DNA of 64,000 nucleotides from Bactrocera neohumeralis (Eukaryota; Arthropoda; Insecta; Diptera; Tephritidae), in assembly GCF_024586455.1 (NCBI RefSeq), contig NC_065919.1, positions 32,526,839 through 32,590,838 on the forward strand. Reading direction: 5' to 3'. Each line of letters opens with the position of its first letter. Within the stretch, counting starts at the first letter, position 1. A program made the position numbers and the translations under genes. The notes beneath the pieces were generated by a model, which was not told the origin of the DNA, searched no databases, and was given only the letters and a program-made list of their open reading frames with translations. Positions 23,301 to 32,772 of this stretch are shown in pieces.

Positions 23301-24292
23301 GCAGAGGCTTGGGCGATGACAGCAACCGATGAGTCGACGTTACGAGTTTTCGAGAGAAAAATTCTGCGAAAGATTTATGGTCCTTTGCGCATTGGCCACG
23401 GCGAATATCGCATTCGATGGAACGATGAGCTGTACGAGATATATGACGACATGGATGAAAACACTCCAGCTCTGAAAGTATTCGACGCAGTACCCGCCGG
23501 GGGAAGCAGAGGAAGAGGAAGACCTCCACTCCGTTGGAAGGACCAAGTGGAGAAGGACCTGGCTTCGCTTGGAATATCCAATTGGCGCCACGTAGCGAAA
23601 AGAAGAAACGACTGGCGCGCTGTTGTTAACTCGGCTATAATCGCGTAAGCGGTGTCTACGCCAGTTAAGAAGAAGAAGAAGTAAACGTTGGAATTTAGTA
23701 TTCGGATCGAAATTTCTCACAGAAATTTTCAATTCTTTCTTGTAAGGGAAGAAACTAAACAAAAAGTTGAAATTTATTTAACTGCTGGGCAATCTGCTCG
23801 CGATACTGGCAAGAAGCTTAAAATATGCCACATAACAGTTTTGCGAGTGGAAAAAGTAGCAACCTGGTAAAGGCCAATATGTAGCAGGGGTTTGCGATCC
23901 ATAAAAATTCAATTGCAAGAAGCTAAACGTTAGACCACAACTTACACCCAATAAATTAACTATCATAAAGCAAGAATTACCGCTTTTAACGCAAGCGTGG
24001 GGGCATTGTTTGGGATGAATGTTTAAAGATTTGGGTGTTTTACGCAGTATAAAGTCCAATCGTAAAAATCGATGACAAGATAAAAAAATAGCAATATCTG
24101 GACATTTTAAAATAAAATTTACCGATTGCCGGATTATATTCCAACATACCAATGATTCTATACTCTTCGATGAAGCAACTTGCGCAATGCCCAGACATGA
24201 ACCACATAGAGAACTTATGTAGTTTTTGAAACCGTAACCCACTAAAAAGCATAAAGAACGGTTTCGTCAGATTCTAGTTTTGCTCTTCAGTG
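20327..24292 (+). mobile_element. Tc1-like DNA transposon relic split by LINE copy F
   Basis: Terminal inverted repeat CACTGAAGAGCAAA starts at 20327, and its reverse complement ends at 24292. Both are bordered by the TA expected of Tc1/mariner insertion. Removing the LINE leaves about 750 bp. After the LINE, plus-strand remnants show a helix-turn-helix (LTAGQSARDTGKKLKICHITVLRV, 23785-23860) and the DDE-region signature CPDMNHIENL (about 24188-24220), with stops in between. It is shorter than an intact Tc1 element, so it was internally deleted and decayed before or after the LINE arrived. Confidence 0.82.
20471..23678 (+). mobile_element. RTE-like LINE, copy F (near full length, 3.2 kb)
   Basis: The most complete copy. 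The 5' end is GAGGATGGAGTCATG and the 3' end an AAG repeat, flanked by AAGTAAACG at 20462-20470 and 23679-23687. One ancestral ORF runs from about 20563 to 23648. It has an endonuclease (TWNVRTLNWEG, AVQEMRWTGQG, GDFNARV, SDHYLVAAKIR) and an RT (IHKKGDPTICANYRGISLL, QCGFRPGKSTTDQ, FRQGDSLSC, AYADDIDIIG). It is broken by a nonsense codon at 21601-21603 (TCA to TGA relative to copy A) and a 1-bp deletion near 22824. A 60-bp in-frame deletion near 23451 is shared with copy G. It inserted into the Tc1-like element. Confidence 0.95.
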
Positions 24293-24467
24293 TATTTCTC
24301 TGAAAGTTGCCAAAAATTAAACATTTGGACAATCTGAGGTACTTAATGCTACAGAACCTATAACAAAGTTGCAAATTTATTCAAATCTATTTAACCCCAA
24401 AAACTTTAAATAAATTCGATTTTATTATTTTATTTATATTAGGAATTCTTGCGCAAGTCTGATCTTT

Positions 24468-27400
24468 GTGGTCAATTACTTTAAAAGCGATTCAGAAATA
24501 TATCCGCTGACAGCTCCATCAAAAACCGTCACGGGCGTATCGTTTGCAAACGTCCTAAAATCAGGCCTAGGAAAACCCACAACAACAGCAACAGCGAGTC
24601 CTATTGAGCCGCAAGAACAGCAGCCCCACGTTCAATCAGATAATCAATCGAATATAGAAGCAATGATAGCGTCAATGCAACATAGCATGATGAACTTCAT
24701 AACATTCATGCAGAACACAATGCAAGAACTCATGCGAAATCAAAACACATTGCTGCAACCGCTTGCTAACCAAAATTCAAAATAATGAGCTCGCTTAAAA
24801 TTGTTTTATGGAATGCAAATGGTATACCTCGCCATAAACTGGAACTGTCAAAATTTCTCAACGACAAGGAAATTGATATAATGCTTCTTGCAGAAACTCA
24901 CCTAACCAATAAATACAACTTTAATGTATCGGGATATACCTTCTATTGTACGAATCATCAGGAGTCGCATTAAACACCATTATTTAAATGGAATTGCTGA
25001 GAATTATTTGCAAGCAACATCAATATGCGTGCAGACAAAGCAAGGTGACATTACTTTGTCCGCCGTTTATTGTCCCCCACGCTTCCCGATCACAGAAAAA
25101 CAATTTATAGATTTCTTCAGCTCGCTGGGAGAGTGCTTTCTTGCTGCAGGTGATTATAACGCGAAACACCCTCACTGGGGTTCCCGGTTATGTAATCCTA
25201 AAGGCAAGCAATTATATAACGCCCTTATATGTAAAGGAAACAAACTGGACTACGTGTCTCTTGGAAAGCCTACATATTGGCCGACAGACCCGAAAAAGCT
25301 GCCAGATTTAATTGACTTCGCAGTAGCTAGGAAAATTCCTCATAGCCTTATTACTGCTGAAACAATAGCAGACCTCTCATCAGACCACTCACCAGTTCTC
25401 TTCACTTTGCGGCATCAGTCACACTATAAAGAGCTACCCTATATGCTCACGTCAAAAGCTACAAACTGGTTAAAGTACAAAAAATACATCAGCACACACA
25501 TAGAACTCGAACCAAATTTAAATACATCGGTCGATATTGAAAACACCATCGCAGCATTCGAATCAACCATTATAACAGCCGCCAAAATTTCAACTCCTCA
25601 AAAAGGTTATATGGAAAACAAAAAGCAAAGCGTAACTAATAGGGAAATTGAAATACTAGTATTACAAAAGCGACGCCTACGAAGGGAGTGGCAGGTTCAT
25701 AGATCACCAGCCTCAAAACAACTGTTGAAAGCGGCCACACATGCACTGACGAGAGCCCTCAGAAGCGAGGAACAGCGTGCGCAGTACCAGTATATTCAAA
25801 AGCTGTCACCGACTAGTACAAAGCACCCGTTGTGGAAAGCACATCAAACCCTAAGTTCGCCAATAGAATGTGAAATGCCAATACGTGACAATAATGCAAA
25901 TGGGCTCGGATGCAGAAAAGTCAGCAACCTTCGCTGCTCATCTAAAAAATGTCTTCCAGCCAAACCCAGGAACTAATGACTTTACACTTCTAACCGTACC
26001 TTATTTGATGGAATCTGAGCCAGTGAAATTCGTACCTGAAGAGATATCAAAAATAATTATGGAGAAATTGAAACCAAGAAAAGCTCCTGGGCACGACTTA
26101 ATTACTCCAAAAATGATTATTGAGCTACCAAATTGTGCTATAATCTGTATCTGTATGTTTTTCAATGCAATCACAAAACAAGCTCACTTTCCTCAACAAT
26201 GGAAAAAGTCAACTATAGTGATGATACCTAAGCCTGGAAAGGACAAAACGCAGCCATCCTCCTACAGACCCATCAGCTTGTTATCGTGCATGTCGAAATT
26301 ATTTGAAAGACTTCTTATGCTCCGCATTAAGCCACATCTTGAAACCCACAACATAATACCATCTAATCAATTTGGCTTCAGGGAAAAGCATGGAACGATC
26401 GAGCAAGTACATAGGATCACATCTGAAATTCGAACCGCCTTTGAAAAGGGGGAATATTGTTCTGCAATATTTCTTGATGTCGCGCAGGCTTTCGATCGAG
26501 TATGGTTAGATGGTCTTATGTACAAAATAAAACGCTACTCCCGCAAAACACCCACGAACTGTTTAAGTCCTACCTTTATGATCGAAATTTTGTAGTTCGA
26601 TGTAACACCACTACATCTGAAGCCCAAACGATTGAAGCTGATGTACCACAAGGCAGTGTTCTTGGCCCAATGTTATATGTTTTATACACTTCATATATCC
26701 CAGTATGCGACCGCTTGACTATGTCTACCTTTGCCGATGACACTGCAATAATCAGTCGCTCCAAGTGCCCAATTCATGCAAATGCGCTCCTAGGAAATCA
26801 TATTGAAGCTGTGGCCAACTGGCTCGCAAACTGGAGGATAAAGGTTAACGAGCAAAAATGTAAGCACGTTACATTTACCCTAAACAAGAGCAGCTGTTCG
26901 CCTTTGACACTGAAGAACGTACAAATACCACAAAGCAATCATGTTACTTACCTAGGGGTCCATCTGGATAGGCGACTTACTTGGCGAAACCACATAGAGG
27001 CTAAAAGAACTTACCTTAAGTTAAAGGCATGTTCTTTGCCCTGGCTTATTAACTCTCGCTCAGCCCTGAGTCTGGAGTATAAAGTCATTATATACAACAC
27101 TGTTTTAAAACCAATCTGGACCTATGGGTGTGAGCTGTGGGGCAACGCGAGTAGCAGCAACATCGAAATTCTTCGTCGTGCGCAATCAAAAATTCTTCGT
27201 ACAATCACCGGAGCACCGTGGTATATCCGAAATGAGAACATCCAATGCGACTTAAGAATTCCCGACGTACGAACTGAAATAGAGCAACGATGCGCGAAAT
27301 ATGCATTGAAACTTTCAGTTCACCCAAACCAACTAGCAAGATCGTTATTGCGTGTGAACAGGAGCTCAAGATTACGTAGAAACGACTTACCAGCCCAGAC

Positions 27401-27551
27401 GTAATATATTTTAGGCCCAGTTTAAAATAATAATCACCCATGTAGGGTGTAAATTAAGTGAGTAGTTTAAGATTCGAAAACTTATTGTTAGGCTCTTAAG
27501 TAGGGTAGATTCAATAAATAATAGCAAAGTTAATAAAAAAAAAATATATAA
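24468..27551 (+). mobile_element. Jockey-like LINE, 5'-truncated, with poly(A) tail
   Basis: The C-terminal end of ORF1 (24468-24785, GVSFANVLKSGLG and a Gln/Asn-rich tail) overlaps the ORF2 start in a TAATG arrangement. ORF2 has an endonuclease (VLWNANGI, LLAETHL, AAGDYNAKHPHWGS, SSDHSPVLF) and an RT (MIPKPGKDKTQPSSYRPISLLS, LDVAQAFDRVW, DVPQGSVLGP, STFADDTAII). Three frame lesions, near 24955 (small deletion), 25905 and 26531, inactivate it. The element ends at an A-run at 27541-27551. No convincing target-site duplication was found. Confidence 0.92.
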
Positions 27552-27620
27552 ATTCAGTGCTGTTATCTGTGCTCTAAATTATGCGGAGATCAGCACACGT
27601 AATACAAAATCTTGATATAC

Positions 27621-29422
27621 AGGGTGTTGTGGAATCTGATAGTTGTCGGAATCAGAATTGAAACCGATCAAAAAAAGCAGTAGGTGTCATGAATTCAGAC
27701 ATTATTGGTTTGATATTCAAAACAGAATTTGTATCGGTTTTGGGTGTCACGGAAACCAATTTTATCGGTTTTGCTGTCAGAAACAAAGCAAGAAGATATT
27801 CGCACACAAATTTGAAATGTAAGTTTCTTAACTTCATGTTATTTTATTGTTATGAATTAATTTATCTTTATTTCTATAGGAGAAAACATAAGAATAAAAC
27901 ACGAAATGTCTTAATTATTGAGTTTTAAGGAGGAGCCTGCTTTAGAGGGTTTAAAAAATCGATTTTTTTGGGATAGAAAGAAATAATTGATTAAAGCGAA
28001 ATTTCTAGGGCTTATAGTTATATATTTAAACATCATCCGAAAATTTTTTGGATACGAATTCTTTGATATTCTGTCTTAAGTGCCCTGGAGACGATTAAAT
28101 AATTGCGTCAAACAGTGCATATGTGTTAGTGATGTTCAATCGTGTTTTGCCCGCAAACGTTCAAATTAACACGTCAAACATCAGTTTAGTTTTGAGGTCG
28201 TAGCGAATGGTTTTATCATTCCAGCGTCGGATGATTATACATATGTTATTGACATGTGTTTTTGTTATTTTATTTTATTTTATTATATTTTATTTGATTT
28301 TACTTTATTTATTTTATTTTATTTTATTTTATTTATTTATTTATTTGATTTTATTAGATTTTATTTATTTTAAAATTTTAGACTTATTTCAATTCACTTA
28401 ATTTTTCTGTGTCCTCTCAGCTTGAAATCTTCATTGCAAATGAGCTCATGCTTGTCAAACATGAGTGGAGACGATCAAATTATCGTCCGTCAAATAGAAA
28501 AATCAAAAATTTTTCAGTTTCATCAAGCAGAGCCGACAACAAGTCTGTGTAGCAGAAGTAGCGACGACACCAACACACTTAAAGTGTTTGACGCAATTAT
28601 TTGATCGTCTCCAGGGCAATTTAGGGGAGCAATTGTCCAATGCATCTCGCATGTGCATTTGTCGGACGGCGGGCAGTATGCAGGTCGCAATTTCTATCGG
28701 AAACAAAAAATTCAAAGAGATTCATATTTGTTAATAGCTTTGTCCAAGTTAAACTAGGAAAATTTCAAAAAATAAGTGTAAAATTCTAAAAAATTTTAAA
28801 ATTTGAAGAAACAAATGATTTTTGACCAAAAAAATTTTACATATGTATGTTTAAAGTTAACTTTTCTTAGCTTTTTTTGTTTAAATAGAAGATAATTTAA
28901 TGCCAAAGATAATAAACTTTGCCCCAATTCCATACGTTTAGTTTTTTCTATCCTGTCCGCCAATTAAGAAAAATCGTGAGAATGAAAACCGAGAAATCGC
29001 GCGTCAAAGTTTTCACTTTCTGCCCAAGCGCTCATATACATACATACATATGTATATACATATCTACCAGTGCTCGGTCACTATTTCCCTTCTAGCTTCG
29101 ACAATATTTCAAATTCCCATCTATAACATTGGGGGCATATTCTTAGATAATTTTTAAAGAGATTTAAGCAAAAAAAAAATTCCCCCCTTAAAGAAGATTT
29201 ACAAAACGTATTAAACGTAACTTAACACCCAAATGCGTCTATATTCATTCGATAAATGTTGTCTCTTAAAATCTTTCTTTAATTCGGAACTCATTAAAAA
29301 CTTTAATAGGATTGCTTCCAAATATATTCATTTGCAAGTTTTGTCATTGCCATTGAAAATCAGAATTGGTTTGCAATTCTGACAACTAAGCAATTCTGTC
29401 TTGGATTCCACAACACCCCTGA
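27621..29422. mobile_element. 1.8-kb element with terminal inverted repeats CAGG(G)GTGTTGTGGAATC
   Basis: The left end at 27621 reads CAGGGTGTTGTGGAATC. The right end reads, in reverse complement, CAGGGGTGTTGTGGAATCC. Subterminal similarity continues (TAGTTGTC, AGAATTG). ATA lies immediately outside both ends, a possible 3-bp duplication as made by PIF/Harbinger elements. The inside has no transposase. It holds a 110-bp TTTTA-rich tract at 28262-28372 and a nested inverted-repeat element. A second terminus of the family is at 18930-19013. Confidence 0.6.
28079..28615. mobile_element. Nested MITE with ~35-bp inverted repeats
   Basis: The left arm TGCCCTGGAGACGATTAAAT at about 28080 continues through AATTGCGTCAAACA. 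The right arm, ending at about 28613, is its reverse complement with one or two mismatches. An extra internal partial copy, GGAGACGATCAAATTATCG, occurs at about 28465. It contains the TTTTA tract and encodes nothing. A target-site duplication is not obvious. Confidence 0.7.
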
Positions 29423-29457
29423 TAGTAACCAGAGCTAGTAGAACGACACCTATATAC

Positions 29458-31879
29458 TTCTTCTTCTTAATTGGCGTAGACACCGCTTACGCGATTATAG
29501 CCGAGTTAACCACAGCGCGCCAGTCGGTTCTTTTTTTCGCTACGTGGCGCCAATTGGATATTCCAAGCGGTCCTTCTCCATTTGGTCCTTCCAACGGAGT
29601 GGAGGTCTTCCTCTTCCTCTGCTTCCCCCGGCGGGTACTGCGTCGAATACTTTCAGAGCTGGAGTGTTTTCATCCATGTCGTCATATATCTCGTACAGCT
29701 CATCGTTCCATCGAATGCGATATTCGCCGTGGCCAATGCGCAAAGGACCATAAATCTTTCGCAGAACTTTTCTCTCGAAAACTCGTAACGTCGACTCATC
29801 GGTTGCTGTCATCGTCCAAGCCTCTGCACCATATAGCAGGACGGGAATTATGAGCGACTTATAGAGTTTGGCTTTTGTTCGTCGAGAGAGAAATTTACTT
29901 TTCAATTGCCTACTCAGTCCAAAGTAGCACCTGTTGGCAAGAGCAATCCTGCGTTGGATTTCCAGGCTGACATTGTTGGTGGTGTTATTACTGGTTCCTA
30001 AATAGACGAAATTATCTACAACTTCAAAGTTATGACTGTCAACAGTGACGTGAGAGCCAAGTCGCGAGTGCGAGGACTGTTTGTTTGATGACAGGAGATA
30101 TTTCGTTTTGCCTTCGTTCACTGCCAGATCCATTTTCTGTGCTTCCTTGTCCAGTCTGGAGAAAGCAGAACTAACGCCGCGGGTGTTGAGGCCGATGATA
30201 TCAATATCATCGGCATACGCCAGCAGCTGTACACTCTTATAAAAGATTGTACCTGCTCGATTAAGTTCTGCGGTTCGAACTATTTTCTCCAGAAGCAGGT
30301 TGAAGAAGTCGCACGATAGGGAGTCACCTTGTCTGAAACCTCGTTTGGTATCGAACGGCTCGGAGAGGTCCTTCCCGATCCTGACGGAGCTTTTCGTGTT
30401 ACTCAACGACAGTTTACACAGCCGTATTAGTTTTGCGGGGATACCAAACTCAGACATCGCGGCATAAAGGCAGCTCCTTTTCGTGCTGTCGAAAGCAGCT
30501 TTGAAATCGACGAAGAGGTGGTGTGTGTCGATTCTTCTTTCACGGGTCTTTTCCAAGATATGGCGCATGGTGAATATCTGGTCGGTTGTTGATTTTCCAG
30601 GTCTGAAGCCACACTGATAAGGTGCAATCAGTTTGTTGACGGTGGGCTTTAATCTTTCACACAATACGCTCGATAGAACCTTATATGCGATGTTGAGGAG
30701 ACTAATCCCACGGTAGTTGGCGCAGATTGTGGGGTCACCTTTCTTATGGATTGGGCATAGCACACTTAAATTCCAATCGTTGGGCATGCTTTCGTCCGAC
30801 CATATTTTTCAAAGAAGCTGATGCATGCTCCTTATCAGTTCTTCGCCGCCGTGTTTGAATAGCTCGGCCGGCAATCCGTCGGCCACTGCCGCTTTGTTGT
30901 TCTTGAGGCGGGCAATTGCTATTCGAACTTCTTCATGTTCGGGCAACGGAACATCTGCTCCATCGTCATCGATTGGGGAATCGGGTTCGCCTTCTCCTGG
31001 CGTTGTTCTTTCACTGCCATTCAGCAGGCTGGAGAAGTGTTCCCTCCATAATTTAAGTATGCTCTGGGCATCGGTGACTAGATCACCTTTGGGGGTTCTA
31101 CAAGAGTATGCTTCACGCATTTCGGCCTCTTTCTTTTTCTGTCTGCAAATGCGTCTCGCTTACCTCTTCAACGCTTGGTATCTATCCCATCCCGCACGTG
31201 TTGTGGTCGATCGTACGCGACACGGCACTCCTCGTCGTACCAGTTGCTCTTTTGCTCTTTCCGAAAACCAATGGTTTCGGTTGCAGCTGTACGTAAGGAA
31301 TTTGAAATGCCGTCCCACAGTTCCCTTATACCGAGTTGTTGACGAGTGCTCTCAGAGGGCAGGAGTGCAAGCCGAATAGTAAATCGTTCGGCTGTCTGTT
31401 GTGATTGCAGCTTCTCGACGTCGAACCTTCCTTGTGTTTGTTGACGTGCGTTTTTTGCTGCACAGAGGCGAGTGCGAATCTTTGCTGTAACAAGATAGTG
31501 GTCCGAGTCGATGTTAAGACCTCGGAGCGTACGCACGTCTAGAACACTGGAGACGTGTCTTCTGTCTATTATAAAATTATCGATATGGTTGGTGGCTTTT
31601 CGATTGGAGGATGGAGTCATGTGTAGAAGTTCACACAAGTGAGGAAAGTTCTCTGATCGCCATTCACTTGGGGGTGGTCAGAAACGATTCTTTTACACAT
31701 GGCTCAAGCAACTCACAACTTGCGGTCTTTGACCAAGTATCCTCTGGATAGCATAAGAACATCCGTTCGAAGGCGAGCTAAAGTGAGAAGGCGAAACATC
31801 CCCTACATAGGGTTGTGAGCTGGGTTTGGGACCCGCCACGTAAAAAGCCCCCTCCAATGAAAGATTACCAACGGCCTCG
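29458..31879 (-). mobile_element. RTE-like LINE, copy G, with inverted 5' segment and 13-bp target-site duplication
   Basis: The main body (29458-31605) is on the minus strand. It has a 415-codon uninterrupted RT frame (29540-30787, AYADDIDIIGLNTRGV), then 30809-31120 and endonuclease remnants to 31605. The element's own first 275 bp (GAGGATGGAGTCATG onward) lie at about 31606-31879 on the plus strand, so the 5' end is inverted and about 660 bp at the junction are missing. The flanks GACACCTATATAC (29445-29457) and GACACCTGTATAC (31880-31892) form a target-site duplication with one mismatch. It shares the 60-bp deletion of copy F. Confidence 0.93.
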
Positions 31880-31892
31880 GACACCTGTATAC

Positions 31893-32548
31893 CGCCTTAC
31901 ATAATACTGATATTATTACACATAGCATTAGTTTCGAAAACTATTTCTCAACATTTCTCTAAATAAAATTCGTCGCAGTAATGGAAATGGTTTTTGAAAA
32001 GATTCAAGCTCCTTCCAACGACTTTTATCGTGAAAAAAAATTGTATAAGAAGTTTAGTATTTATTTTCAAAATAAGTAAACCGTTAAATTAGTATGTAAA
32101 AATGCGCATATTAATGATATTTTTGAAGACTTATTATATACATACATATGTATGTATTTAGCATACAATACTTTCCAATTAGTTTATGCTTATGAAGAGA
32201 ACCTTAAAATTGTCTACGATCCTGTCATATTCTTATTATTGACATACAAGTATTAACCTTTATATTAATGAAATCATTCTAACAACTATACACATTTTGG
32301 GTCCTAACATATTTTGTGTTAAAATACCTAATTAAAGGCACAAATATTTTTGCACTTTTCAGCATATTGCAAACATATGGATGTAATATTGTCTGTGTAA
32401 AAATATTTTGTTATTTACAAATACACTCTGTTTTCTTTAATTACTAAATATTTGCGGATACTGATAATTGGTGGAGAAATTTCGATAGAATGACTCTTAT
32501 AAATAAATACGATATTTACGTCTTAAACTAAATACAAAATTTGATATT
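31893..32548. other. pyd 3' UTR and downstream flank
   Basis: AT-rich sequence downstream of the pyd ZU5-isoform stop. The minus strand reads AATAAA at about 32058-32063, roughly 490 bp after the stop, a candidate poly(A) signal. No other gene is seen before LINE copy G. Confidence 0.45.
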
Positions 32549-32772
32549 CTAGAAATGATCCACTTTCACTGAGACTGTATGAGCAGCTGCGTTGCTTGGT
32601 AAGTCGATATTGTCCCACTCCGTATGTAAGTTTTTCTCGCTGTCGGTCGCTTTCAACGCCAATCCCAATGATGCTGTTCTGCCCGCACAATGTGGAATGT
32701 TAAGTGTTACTGGCACAAGAAATTCGAGCCCTTGTGGACCACACATTACTAAGGGAGATAACATTGTTTCAC
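32549..32772 (-). CDS. pyd: pyd last exon of long isoform: second half of ZU5 domain
   Basis: Begins with GT completing a Gly codon (ENG|ETMLSPLVMCGPQGLEF) after the acceptor TTCGTAG. It runs through NIPHCAGRTASLGLALKA and LHTEWDNIDLPSN to a TAG stop after VSVKVDHF. This is the ZU5 fold seen at the end of ZO-1 and other junction proteins. The intron before it (32773-35649) is 2.9 kb and carries a dispersed repeat split by a mariner element. Confidence 0.92.

Noticed and set aside
24410..24450. Target-site duplication for the Jockey-like element (ATAAATTC)
   Set aside because: The 8-bp match lies in AT-rich DNA and the element's 5' limit is not known, so it could be chance.
28207..28401. 64-codon hydrophobic frame (membrane peptide?)
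   Set aside because: It is translation of a TTTTA simple repeat and has no start context or conservation signal.
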